NCBI RefSeq assembly: GCF_900116625.1
Contig: NZ_FPBE01000006.1
Span: 62,001-126,000 of the forward strand
Origin: Idiomarina abyssalis
GTDB taxonomy: Bacteria; Pseudomonadota; Gammaproteobacteria; Enterobacterales; Alteromonadaceae
Direction of reading: 5' to 3'
Length of the DNA stretch: 64,000 nucleotides
The translations under genes were made by a program, and so were the position numbers. Positions 34,001-43,752 of this stretch are shown here, one piece after another (the stretch's first letter is position 1; each line of letters begins with the position of its first letter). The notes beneath the pieces were generated by a model. It saw only the letters and a program-made list of their open reading frames with translations, had not been told where the DNA came from and searched no databases.

Positions 34001-35035
34001 ATGAATGTTAACGAATTACTGGCCTTTAGTGTGAAACAAAATGCCTCGGACTTACATCTGTCTTCCGGCAGTGTTCCTATGATTAGAGTGGATGGGGACA
34101 TTCGGCCATTAAATCAACCCGAGCACCAGCCTGATGAGCTGAAAGATATGTTGTTTGAGGTGATGAGCAAAGGTCAGTGGCAGGAGTTTGAAGAAAAATT
34201 TGAGTGTGACTTTTCGTTCGAGCTTGAAGGCATTGCGCGTTTCCGGGCGAATGTATTCACACAACGAAAAGGTATTGCGGCAGCGTTTCGTATGATCCCC
34301 AGTGAAGTCACCACACTGGAACAACTGGACGCTCCTGAAATATTTAAAGACATTGTCAGTGCCAACCGTGGTTTAGTTTTGGTGACCGGGCCAACGGGTT
34401 CCGGTAAATCAACGACCTTAGCGGCTATGGTCAATTATTTAAACCAAACCAGGTCGTTACATATTTTGACTATCGAAGATCCGATAGAGTTTGTTCACGA
34501 CAACCAGAAAAGTCTGGTCAGTCAGCGCGAGGTACACCGGGATACGCGAAGTTTCAGTGCGGCGCTTCGCTCTGCATTGCGTGAAGACCCTGACGTTATC
34601 CTGGTAGGGGAAATGCGTGACTTGGAAACCATTCGTTTAGCCATGACAGCAGCTGAAACAGGACACTTGGTTTTAGGTACTTTGCATACAACGTCGGCGC
34701 CAAAAACCATTGACCGTATAATTGATGTGTTCCCGGGGGATGATAAGCCCATGATCCGCTCTATGCTGTCGGAGTCATTACGTGCAGTAATTTCACAGAG
34801 TCTGCTGAAGCGTGTTGGCGGTGGTCGCGTCGCTGCCCATGAAATTATGCTGTCGTCACCCGCTATCAAGAACCTTATCCGTGAGGATAAAGTGGCGCAA
34901 ATGTACTCGTCCATACAAACAGGGGCAGAGCGTGGCATGCAAACATTGGATCAGGCGCTCAAGAAATTGGTGGCACGTGGCGATATAGAAGCAAGTGAGG
35001 CGCGCCGCTGCGCGGTGAATAAAGAGGATTTCTGA
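34001..35035 (+). CDS. pilT: Type IV pilus retraction ATPase PilT
   Basis: Hexameric ATPase that depolymerises type IV pili for twitching and DNA uptake. The 344 residues have ASDLHLSSG near 15-23, Walker A VTGPTGSGKSTT near 127-138, the Asp box ILTIEDPIEFVH near 152-163, Walker B EDPDVILVGEMRDLET near 196-211, and the PilT-specific AIRNLIRE-like AIKNLIRED near 286-294. AGGAATAAG precedes the ATG. It follows the usual yggS / pilT divergence. The next gene is not pilU but a PhoD-like protein whose ATG overlaps the pilT stop by one base. Confidence 0.95.
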   Translation: MNVNELLAFSVKQNASDLHLSSGSVPMIRVDGDIRPLNQPEHQPDELKDMLFEVMSKGQWQEFEEKFECDFSFELEGIARFRANVFTQRKGIAAAFRMIPSEVTTLEQLDAPEIFKDIVSANRGLVLVTGPTGSGKSTTLAAMVNYLNQTRSLHILTIEDPIEFVHDNQKSLVSQREVHRDTRSFSAALRSALREDPDVILVGEMRDLETIRLAMTAAETGHLVLGTLHTTSAPKTIDRIIDVFPGDDKPMIRSMLSESLRAVISQSLLKRVGGGRVAAHEIMLSSPAIKNLIREDKVAQMYSSIQTGAERGMQTLDQALKKLVARGDIEASEARRCAVNKEDF

Positions 35036-36075
35036 TGCAAATACGGAGTGTTTGGCTGTTTTTACTACTGGCCTTTGCGTCCAGTGTGTCGGCACAACAA
35101 TCAACACGAGTGGCCTTTGGTTGCTGCATTGACCATACCAGTCGGCAGGAAATCTGGGATGCCGTTAACCACGCACAGCCTGAAGTGTTTGTTTTTCTGG
35201 GCGACACGGTTGATGTCGATGCTGATGATATGGATGACCTACTCGATGCCTACGAGGTTTTTAACCGTTACCGGGGGCCGAGGGTTTTACGCCGCAACTC
35301 GGCAGTAATGTCCGTGTGGAACCGTAACGACTACAGCCTGGATGGCAACGGTGGCAAGAATAACCCGAATCGCTATGCCGTCAGGAATCACTTTTTGACC
35401 TTCTGGCGCGAACCCGCAACCTCGGAACGACTTTTTCAGACGCACGGTATCGCTAAGAGCGTGATTTTTGGCAGTGAACCACAACGTGTTCAAGTCATTG
35501 TGCTCGATGGGCGCTGGAATAGAGACCCACTCACTACCGTGGGGTGGATGGAGCGCCAAACGCGCCGTTTTAATTCTGACTTAGGTCCTTATCAGGCAAA
35601 TAATACCGGTGCCTTACTGGGTGATGAACAATGGCAGTGGCTTGCTGAACAGTTACAAAAGCCAGCTGAGGTTCGTATTATTATGAGCGCGACACCGGTA
35701 CTGGCTCCGGCAAACGGCTATGACAGTTGGGCGCTCTATAAACGTGAACAAAAACGCTTAAAAGAATTGTTAACTGAGCTGAAGCCCTCTGGTTTACTCT
35801 TGGCCAGCGGCGATAGGTTTTTTGGTGAATTTGCAAAGTCTGACGAGTTTCTTTCTTACCCACTATGGCAGGTAACTCCGGGTACTATTAACTTTGACGG
35901 TGATACGCCTTACCAGTCGAGTTATCGCGACGGAAAGGCTTTTACGGAAAGCCGTTATGGTCAAATTGAAGTGATATGGAAAGAGCAGCCGGAATTGGTA
36001 TTAACGCTCAGAGATATTGATGGCCGGCCGCTCGATAGTCGTAAACTTAACCTTAGTCAGTTGCAACCAGATTAG
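35035..36075 (+). CDS. Secreted PhoD-like protein with a degenerate active site
   Basis: 346 residues with a signal peptide (cut near VSAQ, residue 21) and the overall layout of alkaline-phosphatase-D-type metallophosphatases. The expected catalytic blocks can be located but are altered: FGSC is FGCC, GDNIYGDT is GDTVDVDA, WDDHDYG is WNRNDYS, DTRWNR is DGRWNR, and SGDxHxGE is SGDRFFGE. So the residues that should bind the two metals, including both histidine positions, are mostly lost, and hydrolysis of phosphate esters is unlikely. Frame and length are intact, so it is not a decayed gene. Coupled to pilT by TGATG. Its real role is unknown. Confidence 0.75.
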   Translation: MQIRSVWLFLLLAFASSVSAQQSTRVAFGCCIDHTSRQEIWDAVNHAQPEVFVFLGDTVDVDADDMDDLLDAYEVFNRYRGPRVLRRNSAVMSVWNRNDYSLDGNGGKNNPNRYAVRNHFLTFWREPATSERLFQTHGIAKSVIFGSEPQRVQVIVLDGRWNRDPLTTVGWMERQTRRFNSDLGPYQANNTGALLGDEQWQWLAEQLQKPAEVRIIMSATPVLAPANGYDSWALYKREQKRLKELLTELKPSGLLLASGDRFFGEFAKSDEFLSYPLWQVTPGTINFDGDTPYQSSYRDGKAFTESRYGQIEVIWKEQPELVLTLRDIDGRPLDSRKLNLSQLQPD

Positions 36076-37609
36076 GAGCTATACGATGTTGTGTGGCTTG
36101 TTCGTAAGCAAAAGCCGCTTCTATCAGTGTTGCTTCAGAGCGTGCTGCCCCAAAAAAGCTCATTCCAACAGGTAGAGCCGGTTCGTCACCTATTTGAATG
36201 TACCCCATCGGCACGGTGATGTGCGGGTACCCGGCAACTGCCGCGGGTGAACTGGCCGAACCTGAATAATTGTCTCCGAGAACATGATCAATTTTCCAGG
36301 CCGGGCTGGTTGTTGGAGCAATGAGTACATCAAGGTTGTTTTCGCTAAGCATGGTATCAATACCTTCTTTACCGGCCAGCTTTTTGCTGTTAGCCAGGGC
36401 CTGCTGATAAGCCGCTTCATCTTCCTGCGCATTGGCCATTTCAAAAAGTTCCTGGCCAAATAATAAAAGCTCTTGTTCAGCCAGTTCATTATTGGCTTCT
36501 ATCATGTCGCCGAGGTTGCGGTAAGGAAGCTGGGTGTCGGCAAGGTACGAAGCCATGTCAGTCTTAAACTCATACAGCAGTACTGTGAACTCGTCACCGC
36601 CGTATTCGCCGTAGGTTGGCATTTCGACATCAACAAGTTGCGCCCCCTGCGCTTTCAGAATATCAAGCTGTTGTTCAAATTGTTTGTCCAGTAGCTCGTT
36701 GTATCCCATTAAATTGCGAACCACACCAATGCGTTTGCCTTTTAGTCCGTCTGTTTTTAAATGAGAAGCAAAGGTTGTTTCACTGCGGTAGCCGGCAGGG
36801 TCGCCCGGGTCATGTGCTTTCATTGCATCGAGCATCAAGGTAGCGCCGGTGACAGTGCGTGCCATTGGACCTGCGGTGTCCTGACTGTGTGCGATAGGAA
36901 TAATACCGTCGCGACTGATAAGCCCCAGTGTTGGTTTTATGGTGACAATGCCGTTAACAGCGGCAGGGCAGACTAACGAACCATCGGTTTCCGTACCGAC
37001 CGATAGCGCAACGAAGTCTGCCGCGACTGAAGTAGCGGAACCTGCACTTGAACCACAAGTTGAACGGGTTCTGTCATAAGGGTTTACGGCCTGACCGCCT
37101 ATGGCGCTCCAGCCTGAACTTGAACGCGTTGAACGAAAGTTAGCCCATTCACTTAAGTTGGCTTTGCCCAGAATAATCGCACCGGCATTTCTCAGTTGTT
37201 GCACTAAAAATGCGTCGTCTTCCGGGTAATTTTCTGCAAACAGAAGCGAACCTCCGGTGTTTGGCATGCCCTCGGCGGTATCAATGTTGTCTTTCAGAAG
37301 AACCGGTATACCATGCAGTGGACCGCGAATTTTTCCCTGCTGGCGCTCTTTATCCAGCCGTTTGGCATCAGCTAATGCGTTTTCATTCAGGCTATTTACC
37401 GCTCTTAGTTCGGGACCCTGCTGATTGTTTTGGTGGATGCGTTGCAGGTAATACTGTGTGAGCTGTTCGGCAGTTAGTTGCTCCTCGTTCATGGCTTGCT
37501 GAAGCTCAGTTACAGATGCATCCTGCCAGGTAAATTCGGTGTGATCTGCAGGTGATGTCTGGCAGGCTGTTAAGGCCAGAACAAACAGAAGTGAAACCAG
37601 TTGTCTCAT
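36053..37609 (-). CDS. Amidase-signature family hydrolase, lipoprotein
   Basis: Hydrolyses an amide bond; the substrate is unknown. The 518-residue product starts with a lipobox LALTAC (Cys at residue 16), so it is an envelope lipoprotein. The Ser-cisSer-Lys triad is present: Lys in GIPVLLKDNIDTAEG near 105-119, and the serines in RSTCGSSAGSATSVAADFVAL with GTETDGSLVCPAAVNG. Related secreted amidases act on peptide amides. Its 3' end overlaps the PhoD-like gene by 23 bases. It is divergent from tsaD across about 125 bases. Confidence 0.9.
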   Translation of the reverse strand: MRQLVSLLFVLALTACQTSPADHTEFTWQDASVTELQQAMNEEQLTAEQLTQYYLQRIHQNNQQGPELRAVNSLNENALADAKRLDKERQQGKIRGPLHGIPVLLKDNIDTAEGMPNTGGSLLFAENYPEDDAFLVQQLRNAGAIILGKANLSEWANFRSTRSSSGWSAIGGQAVNPYDRTRSTCGSSAGSATSVAADFVALSVGTETDGSLVCPAAVNGIVTIKPTLGLISRDGIIPIAHSQDTAGPMARTVTGATLMLDAMKAHDPGDPAGYRSETTFASHLKTDGLKGKRIGVVRNLMGYNELLDKQFEQQLDILKAQGAQLVDVEMPTYGEYGGDEFTVLLYEFKTDMASYLADTQLPYRNLGDMIEANNELAEQELLLFGQELFEMANAQEDEAAYQQALANSKKLAGKEGIDTMLSENNLDVLIAPTTSPAWKIDHVLGDNYSGSASSPAAVAGYPHITVPMGYIQIGDEPALPVGMSFFGAARSEATLIEAAFAYEQATQHRIAPNLVATD

Positions 37610-37735
37610 GCTTAAACCCTTGTTGTTTTTGTGTTTTCATAAAGTGGCATAACTTTGGACGTAAGGCGAGTCATGCGAATAAAAATCAGGTAAAATGGCA
37701 GCAATTGTCGATAAAGAACTGAAGTGGTTAGCGCT

Positions 37736-38770
37736 ATGCGGGTATTGGGTATTGAAACCTCCTGTGATGAGACAGGGGTTGCGGTGTATGACACTGAAAA
37801 AGGGTTACTGGCACACCAGCTGTATTCTCAGGTTAAATTGCATGCAGACTATGGTGGTGTGGTGCCCGAACTTGCCTCTCGTGACCATGTGCGTAAAACG
37901 TTACCGTTAATTAAGGCGGCGCTTAAAGAAGCCGGTATTACACATCAGCAATTAGACGGCGTGGCCTATACCATGGGGCCGGGGTTAGTCGGGGCACTGT
38001 TAGTTGGCTCTTGCATTGGCCGCAGTTTAGCTTTCGGCTGGAACTTGCCGGCAGTGGGTGTTCACCATATGGAAGGGCATCTGCTGGCTCCTATGCTGGA
38101 AGAGAACCAACCCGAATTCCCGTTTGTTGCTTTGCTCGTGTCTGGTGGCCATACTCAATTAGTGCAGGTAAAAGGCATAGGCGATTACCATTTGCTGGGC
38201 GAATCCGTCGATGACGCAGCTGGCGAGGCATTTGATAAAACGGCTAAGCTAATGGGGCTGGATTATCCGGGAGGACCACGACTGGCCGCGCTGGCAGAAC
38301 AAGGTAACAGTGAACGGTTTACTTTCCCCAGACCAATGACTGACAGACCCGGGCTTAACTTTTCATTCAGTGGTTTGAAAACCTCCGCAGCTAATACTCT
38401 GGCCGCTAATGATAATGACGAGCAGACTCTGGCCGATATTGCACGGGCATTTGAAGATGCGGTCGTTGATACGCTGGTGATCAAATGTCGCCGGGCATTA
38501 AAAGAAACCGGCTACAAGCGTTTAGTCGTTGCTGGTGGTGTCAGTGCCAATAAACACTTACGCGCCAAACTTGAGGCTTTGTTGCAAAAGCAAAATGGGC
38601 AGGTGTTTTACCCCCGTACTGAGTTCTGCACCGACAATGGTGCGATGATTGCTTTAGCTGGCGCCCTGCGGTTACAAGCGGGAGAACGTGAGTCACTGGC
38701 AGTAAAAACACATCCAAGATGGCCGATGACGGATTTGAAACCTATGGTGAATATTAACGACGCCGTTTAA
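37736..38770 (+). CDS. tsaD: tRNA N6-threonylcarbamoyladenosine transferase TsaD
   Basis: Transfers threonylcarbamoyl to A37 of ANN-decoding tRNAs, with TsaB and TsaE. From ATG 37736 the 344 residues start [19 protein letters not shown], the family N-terminus. The metal-binding [13 protein letters not shown] lies near 106-118, with [11 protein letters not shown] near 132-142, [27 protein letters not shown] and [10 protein letters not shown] near 294-303. The GTG four codons upstream is less likely. The end overlaps converging plsY by 17 bases. The rpsU-dnaG-rpoD genes that usually diverge from tsaD are not present. Confidence 0.96.
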   Translation: MRVLGIETSCDETGVAVYDTEKGLLAHQLYSQVKLHADYGGVVPELASRDHVRKTLPLIKAALKEAGITHQQLDGVAYTMGPGLVGALLVGSCIGRSLAFGWNLPAVGVHHMEGHLLAPMLEENQPEFPFVALLVSGGHTQLVQVKGIGDYHLLGESVDDAAGEAFDKTAKLMGLDYPGGPRLAALAEQGNSERFTFPRPMTDRPGLNFSFSGLKTSAANTLAANDNDEQTLADIARAFEDAVVDTLVIKCRRALKETGYKRLVVAGGVSANKHLRAKLEALLQKQNGQVFYPRTEFCTDNGAMIALAGALRLQAGERESLAVKTHPRWPMTDLKPMVNINDAV

Positions 38771-39344
38771 AGGCTTTTTCTTCGCCCGACGACAAGCGCA
38801 GAATATTGGCCTGGTGACGCCAGAGAATTAATAGTGAAATCATAATAACCGGCACCGTGTATTGAGGTTTTATCCAATAAGCATAAAACGGTGCCAGGCA
38901 AACGGTTACCAGAGCGGCTAAAGAAGATACCCGGCTTATACGGAAAACTAATAACCAGGTCACAATAAGCAATAAGGCCATTTCCCAGGCCACAGGAAAC
39001 ATCGCACCTAAGGCGGTCGCTACGGCTTTGCCGCCACGAAAATGGAAGTAAAGCGGGAAGATATGGCCAAGGCAGGCAGCAACGGCAATTAAGCCAAGGA
39101 AAAATGGTTCAATGCCGAGAAAGTAAGACCCCCATACCGGAACCATACCCTTTAAAACATCAAACCAAAGAGTTAATAGTGCGGGAATCTTTCCGCCCAC
39201 CCGGTAAACATTGGTTGCTCCGGGGTTACCAGAGCCTTCTTTGCGCGGATCAGGCAGCCCCCAAAGCCGGCAGATAACCACAGCGCTACTGATAGAGCCC
39301 AGAAGGTAGGCTGAAAGTATCATCAGTAAAGTAAGCGCTGTCAT
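38754..39344 (-). CDS. plsY: Acyl-phosphate glycerol-3-phosphate acyltransferase PlsY
   Basis: Inner-membrane enzyme that puts the first acyl chain on glycerol-3-phosphate using acyl phosphate. The 196 residues have about five to six transmembrane segments and the three conserved loops: [12 protein letters not shown] near 36-47, the [18 protein letters not shown] segment near 93-110, and [10 protein letters not shown] near 136-145. Divergent from folB as in many gammaproteobacteria. PlsC, the second acyltransferase, is encoded 23 kb away in this window. Confidence 0.95.
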   Translation of the reverse strand: MTALTLLMILSAYLLGSISSAVVICRLWGLPDPRKEGSGNPGATNVYRVGGKIPALLTLWFDVLKGMVPVWGSYFLGIEPFFLGLIAVAACLGHIFPLYFHFRGGKAVATALGAMFPVAWEMALLLIVTWLLVFRISRVSSLAALVTVCLAPFYAYWIKPQYTVPVIMISLLILWRHQANILRLSSGEEKAFKRRR

Positions 39345-39441
39345 GGGGTACGAATCCCTCGTTGGTTAAGGTAGACTGCGATTAAAAGTCAATGCCCATA
39401 GAATAAGCGGTTTTTTGGGCAATTACCACGGGTTAACACAA

Positions 39442-39825
39442 ATGGAACAAGCAGATATTGATGTCGTCAGTATTGAGGGTCTAACCATAGAAACCATTAT
39501 TGGCGTTTACGACTGGGAAAAAGAAAAAAAACAGTCGTTAGTGCTGGATATTCAAATGAGCTGGGACAACCAGCGTGCAGCAACTACCGACAATATCGAT
39601 GACGCTTTAGACTACGCTCTGGTCAGCGAGCGGGTTTCTGCCTGGGTGGCAGAGAAGCCGAGACAGTTAATTGAAACGGTTGCTGAAGGGGTTGCTACCT
39701 TAATTCTGAATGAGTTTGGTGTTCAGAATGTTGAAGTGCGCGTAGCTAAGCCCGGGGCAGTGCCCAATGCGAAAAATGTTGCGGTTACGGTTCGCCGAAG
39801 CGTGTTTGATAGTCCGTTTGGGTAA
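39442..39825 (+). CDS. folB: Dihydroneopterin aldolase FolB
   Basis: Converts dihydroneopterin to hydroxymethyl-dihydropterin in folate synthesis; many members also epimerise. The 127 residues from ATG 39442 contain IEGLTIETIIGVYDWEKEKKQ near 9-29, ALDYALVSERV near 50-60, and the late LIETVAEGVATLIL and KPGAVPNAKNVAV. The nine-codon longer frame at 39415 lacks support. The next gene, folK, acts on its product and starts 11 bases downstream. Confidence 0.94.
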   Translation: MEQADIDVVSIEGLTIETIIGVYDWEKEKKQSLVLDIQMSWDNQRAATTDNIDDALDYALVSERVSAWVAEKPRQLIETVAEGVATLILNEFGVQNVEVRVAKPGAVPNAKNVAVTVRRSVFDSPFG

Positions 39826-39836
39826 GAGGTAAGGTT

Positions 39837-40346
39837 GTGGCGCAAGTTTTTCTCGGGGTAGGCTCTAATACGGATCGTGAAAAATACATTCGTGCCGGCT
39901 TAGAAGCAATTGCCAAAAGCTTTGGCTGGCGTCAGCGTTCACGAATTTTTCGCAGTGAATCGGTTGGATTTTCCGGCAGTGATTTTTACAACCTGGTGGT
40001 AGAAGTGGAGACAAGCCGCTCGGTTACCGAGGTTTTAGCCCAGTGTAAGCGCATTGAACAGCAAAATGGACGAGTGCCTGAAAGTGCCAAGTACAGTCCA
40101 CGGACGCTGGATATTGACGTGCTGCTCTATGATGATGTAATACGAGCGCAACAGCCGCAATTACCACGTGCTGAGATCCTTGAAAATGCGTTTGTTCTCT
40201 GGCCGTTAGCTGAAATTGCTGGCGATCTTCTGCATCCTGTTTTGGAAGTCAGTTATCAGCAACTGTGGGAACAGTATCAGGCGTCCAACAAGCAGGTGCC
40301 GCAGCAGTTAGAGCCTATTGAAAATACTGGCTGGCTGGAGGGTTAA
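39837..40346 (+). CDS. folK: Hydroxymethyl-dihydropterin pyrophosphokinase FolK
   Basis: Transfers pyrophosphate from ATP to 6-hydroxymethyl-dihydropterin, the step after FolB. Start codon is GTG with GAGGTAAGG upstream. The 169 residues include [15 protein letters not shown] near 4-18, [10 protein letters not shown] near 51-60, and the signature [13 protein letters not shown] near 85-97, then [19 protein letters not shown]. Its end overlaps the converging cca gene by four bases. Confidence 0.95.
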   Translation: MAQVFLGVGSNTDREKYIRAGLEAIAKSFGWRQRSRIFRSESVGFSGSDFYNLVVEVETSRSVTEVLAQCKRIEQQNGRVPESAKYSPRTLDIDVLLYDDVIRAQQPQLPRAEILENAFVLWPLAEIAGDLLHPVLEVSYQQLWEQYQASNKQVPQQLEPIENTGWLEG

Positions 40347-41455
40347 ACCAGCGCCTCTGCAAGTATTTGCTCGCGCTGTTCACGCAGTGCATTGCCCAGT
40401 GCTTTACCGGTGAGTCCCTGCTGCTGCAAAGCCTGAGAACTAAGTGCTGACGCTTTCTCGGCAGCTAAGCGCAGTTTTTGGTGCTGCTTATCAATAGTTG
40501 TCTTTTGTTCTGACCGACTAAACTCGGCTTCCCTTAATTGAAGTAACTGCTCGAGTTTCTCCGGGCGTCGCCAGTAGTCAATTTGTTTTAAAGTGGCCGA
40601 AAGCGACTCTGCCTCAGGAAGCTTAGCCTGGGTTATAAAGAGCTCATTATTCCTGGCAAGGGTCGCGGCATCGCGGTAGTGGTTTGGAATAGCCAGTCGG
40701 CGACAAAACTGCTTGATATCATCGGGTGTCTTTTGCTCTACAAATAAACAGGCAAAACGCAGTATTGCCGAATCTGAATAAGCTGAAGTCCTGTTGAGTC
40801 TTTGCAGCTGGCTATCACCGGCCGTGATACCCGGTAAAACCTGGGGCAGTGCGTCGATACTTTTAAGTAAGTTTAAGAAGACGGAAGGTGTTTCGCTTAA
40901 CAGTGCTTTTTCCCATTCTCTCCAGACTCTCTCGGGAACTAAGTGACTGAGCTCTTCGCTTTCCGACATCTGTTGCAGTAGCTGCTGGGTTTCTGCAGCC
41001 ACACTAAACCCTAAATGTGCAAAACGAGCCGCGAACCGTGCAACTCTCAAAACTCGGAGAGGGTCTTCTGTAAAAGCCTCTGATACATGTCGCAGTTTAC
41101 GAGCCTCAAGGTCCTGCACACCTTTGTAAGGGTCAATAATTGTTCCGTCTTCGCTTTCTGCAATGGCATTAATGGTTAAGTCACGACGAGCAAGGTCCTG
41201 CTCGAGAGTAACCTCTGGCGAGGCATAAACGGTAAACTCTGTGTGACCTCTGCCTGACTTTCGTTCGGTACGGGCTAACGCATATTCGTCATGCGTATCC
41301 GGGTGCAAAAACACCGGGAAGTCTTTACCCACCTGCTGAAAACCCTGGTTCAGCAGCTCTTCTGAGCGGGCGCCAACGACCACCCAGTCGCGTTCATGCA
41401 CGGGTAATTTAAGGAGTTTGTCGCGTACTGCGCCACCGACTAAATAGACTTCCAC
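40343..41455 (-). CDS. cca: CCA-adding enzyme (tRNA nucleotidyltransferase), no HD domain
   Basis: Adds or repairs the 3' CCA of tRNAs. The 370 residues start with GTG (GAGGTGAACA upstream) and read [15 protein letters not shown]. Class II features: GGAVRD loop at 7-12, the DW in [19 protein letters not shown] near 108-117, [15 protein letters not shown] near 150-164 and the template-like [10 protein letters not shown] near 193-202. E. coli Cca has an extra C-terminal HD phosphohydrolase domain; no HD motif is present here and the protein is about 40 residues shorter, so only nucleotidyl transfer is expected. Confidence 0.93.
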   Translation of the reverse strand: MEVYLVGGAVRDKLLKLPVHERDWVVVGARSEELLNQGFQQVGKDFPVFLHPDTHDEYALARTERKSGRGHTEFTVYASPEVTLEQDLARRDLTINAIAESEDGTIIDPYKGVQDLEARKLRHVSEAFTEDPLRVLRVARFAARFAHLGFSVAAETQQLLQQMSESEELSHLVPERVWREWEKALLSETPSVFLNLLKSIDALPQVLPGITAGDSQLQRLNRTSAYSDSAILRFACLFVEQKTPDDIKQFCRRLAIPNHYRDAATLARNNELFITQAKLPEAESLSATLKQIDYWRRPEKLEQLLQLREAEFSRSEQKTTIDKQHQKLRLAAEKASALSSQALQQQGLTGKALGNALREQREQILAEALV

Positions 41456-41564
41456 TGTTCACCTCAACTTTGTTTGGCATGATCATGTCGAATCACTGGT
41501 CGATGTGCAAGCAAGTCGTTACACTGTTGGACAAATAATAACATCAGCACAGTAGCGGACCGAT

Positions 41565-42995
41565 ATGTATCAAAACTATTTTGGTCTTCAGGCAGAGCCT
41601 TTTTCTATTGCCCCGGACCCAAACTACCTTTACCTGAGTGAACGGCATCAGGAAGCTTTAGCGCACCTCACGCAAGGGCTGCAGGGCAGCGGTGGTTTTA
41701 TCTTATTGACCGGTGAAGTGGGGACGGGAAAAACCACGGTGTCGCGGGCGTTGCTGGAACAATTGCCAGAGTCGACTGAAACCGCCTTTATTCTGAACCC
41801 TATGCTGAATGAGGACGAATTGCTTGCCAGTTTGTGCGATGAATTTGGTATCCGTTATCAAAAACGATCCGCCACTCGTAAAACCTTGACTGACAAACTC
41901 AGTCAGTTTTTCCTGAAAGCCAATGATGAAGGTCGTCAGTGTGTGGTGCTTATTGATGAGGCTCAGCATTTGCGCCCGCAAGTGCTGGAACAGTTGCGGT
42001 TGTTAACCAATTTAGAAACTCATGATCGAAAGTTATTGCGAGTGATTTTAATTGGTCAGCCAGAGCTTCAGGATCTATTGCGCAGGCAGGAATTGCGTCA
42101 GCTGGCACAGCGAATTACCGCCCGTTATCATATTTTGCCGCTGACAGAAGCTGATACTCAACGTTATATTGCATATCGACTTCAGGTGGCAGGAGCGAAC
42201 CGGCCACTTTTCAGTGCAGCTGCGGCGCGTAAAGCGCATCAACTGACTCAGGGGATTCCCCGTTTATTAAACCTGTATTGCGACCGGGCACTACTGGCGG
42301 CCTATACGGAATCAAGTGCAGAAGTTTTACCACGGCACTTACAACAAGCACATGCCGAGCTCAATGGTCCGGCTGACAGAAGAAGCGGTGTTAAGCACCA
42401 GTCACCCTTCTGGCGTTGGGCTGGCGCACTTATCTTATTCGTGGCCAGTGCTATAGGAAGCTATAGCCTGGTCAGAGAAACGGCCCCTGAGCCGGACAGG
42501 ACAACCACCATGCAGTATAAGGCAGCGCAAGAGCTGGCCAGTGTATGGGGTTTACCAGAGCCTCCGTTAGACACCGATTTTTGCAAGTGGGTAGAACAAT
42601 ATGACCTTGCTTGCCTGGAGTTACGGCAAAGCCTGCAACAGTTGCGCAGTATTAATTACCCGGCCTTACTTTATAAACGCGACAAAATGGCGAATCTGGT
42701 TACCGATGGTACGGCTATAGACACTAACGGCTGGAATGGTGCCTTTTTAATTTTGTACCAGAAACCGCTGGCAGACAGTCCAGATGAAAAAGAACAGTGG
42801 GTGCGTGAACAAGTGCGCGAACATGTAAGTTCAGAATGGCAAAAAAAGTCATCTGAGGAGCAGTTTAAAGCGTTGCAAAAGAGCCAGGGACTTCGCGTGA
42901 CCGGCAAGTTTGATGAAGCAACGATGGCATGGCTGGCCTCAAGAGCTTCAGATTTTGGGCCCAGATTGAATAAAAGAGCGAGTAAAGAGAGTTAG
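41565..42995 (+). CDS. gspA: GspA/ExeA-type AAA ATPase of type II secretion
   Basis: ExeA with ExeB helps build the type II secretin through the cell wall in Aeromonas. The 476 residues contain the ExeA N-terminus MYQNYFGLQAEPFSI, Walker A TGEVGTGKTTVSR near 49-61, Walker B CVVLIDEAQHL near 126-136, a single transmembrane segment near 283-302 (WRWAGALILFVASAIGSYSL), and a periplasmic C-terminal peptidoglycan-binding-like domain (LQKSQGLRVTGKFDEAT). Followed by gspB. No other gsp gene is in the window, so the main operon must lie elsewhere. A MSHA MshM-type ATPase is the alternative, but the C-terminal domain and partner favour GspA. Confidence 0.85.
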   Translation: MYQNYFGLQAEPFSIAPDPNYLYLSERHQEALAHLTQGLQGSGGFILLTGEVGTGKTTVSRALLEQLPESTETAFILNPMLNEDELLASLCDEFGIRYQKRSATRKTLTDKLSQFFLKANDEGRQCVVLIDEAQHLRPQVLEQLRLLTNLETHDRKLLRVILIGQPELQDLLRRQELRQLAQRITARYHILPLTEADTQRYIAYRLQVAGANRPLFSAAAARKAHQLTQGIPRLLNLYCDRALLAAYTESSAEVLPRHLQQAHAELNGPADRRSGVKHQSPFWRWAGALILFVASAIGSYSLVRETAPEPDRTTTMQYKAAQELASVWGLPEPPLDTDFCKWVEQYDLACLELRQSLQQLRSINYPALLYKRDKMANLVTDGTAIDTNGWNGAFLILYQKPLADSPDEKEQWVREQVREHVSSEWQKKSSEEQFKALQKSQGLRVTGKFDEATMAWLASRASDFGPRLNKRASKES

Positions 42996-42997
42996 TC

Positions 42998-43705
42998 ATG
43001 TCCTCCTTATTAAAAGCATTAAAGCAACAGCAGTCGCCGCTATTAAAGCAACGGTCAATATTAGACGCGTCTTTAATGGCTACCGACAATAGTACCCGAC
43101 GTTGGGGGTGGCTAATATGGCCCGCAATAATTGTTGCAGGGGGAGTGCTGGGGGCAGGAACCGCTCAGTGGCTCGCGAAAGAACCAGAGCCTGAAACTGT
43201 TGCGGCGGAGCGCTTTAGTTGGGGGAAAACCGAAACCGTTGAAGCGATAAGCTGGGATGCTGAACCGCAAGAAGAAACAGTCGAGGTTGCTAAGCGCTCA
43301 GAGTTGCCAGAGCCAGCTTCCACGGACGCATCTCAACCCGAACAAACAGAACCACAGCGTGAAGCTCTCGATTTGTCTGCCGTGTCGCCCGACTTGTTAG
43401 AGCGTTTTGAAGCCGCAGTGAATGATACCGGTAGTAACACTAGTGATAATGCCGATACAAGCGTTATTCCGCCACTAGGTGAGCTTTCGCGTTCATTTCA
43501 GCGACAGGTGCCAGCCTTTAGCTACGATAGCCATATGTACCGTTCCAGTGCGTCCCAGCGATGGATTGAACTCAATGGCCAGCGACTATACGAGGGCGAT
43601 GCGCTGAATCAATTGACTATTCTGAGAATAGAGCCGCAGAAAGTGGTGTTGGTGATGGATTCACAAGCATTCTCACAAGCCGCTTTAGAAGACTGGCAAC
43701 CGTAG
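42998..43705 (+). CDS. gspB: GspB/ExeB-type type II secretion assembly protein
   Basis: Partner of GspA in secretin assembly. The 235 residues start MSSLLKALKQQQSP, as ExeB/GspB proteins do. A transmembrane segment lies near 35-55 (GWLIWPAIIVAGGVLGAG), then a long acidic, proline-rich periplasmic linker (about 60-150), and a C-terminal GspB domain with VPAFSYDSHMYRSS, RWIELNGQRLYEGD and ILRIEPQKVVL. It starts two bases after gspA ends, so the pair is one operon. Confidence 0.88.
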   Translation: MSSLLKALKQQQSPLLKQRSILDASLMATDNSTRRWGWLIWPAIIVAGGVLGAGTAQWLAKEPEPETVAAERFSWGKTETVEAISWDAEPQEETVEVAKRSELPEPASTDASQPEQTEPQREALDLSAVSPDLLERFEAAVNDTGSNTSDNADTSVIPPLGELSRSFQRQVPAFSYDSHMYRSSASQRWIELNGQRLYEGDALNQLTILRIEPQKVVLVMDSQAFSQAALEDWQP

Positions 43706-43711
43706 AAATTA

Positions 43712-43740
43712 TTGACATCCCGCAAAGGGATTCATACTCT
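43712..43740 (+). promoter_or_regulatory. Promoter of the acyl-CoA dehydrogenase gene
   Basis: A perfect -35 TTGACA (43712-43717), 17-base spacer and -10 TACTCT (43735-43740). The expected RNA start is near 43747, just before the operator-like repeat at 43753. Confidence 0.6.
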
Positions 43741-43752
43741 TGTGCGATAAAG

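Noticed and set aside
34522-34938. 138-codon minus-strand frame inside pilT
   Set aside because: Antisense to the conserved ATPase core of pilT; serine/arginine-rich composition is typical of a shadow frame.
41565-42995. MSHA pilus ATPase MshM instead of GspA
   Set aside because: The C-terminal peptidoglycan-binding-like region and the adjacent GspB-type gene fit ExeA/GspA better.
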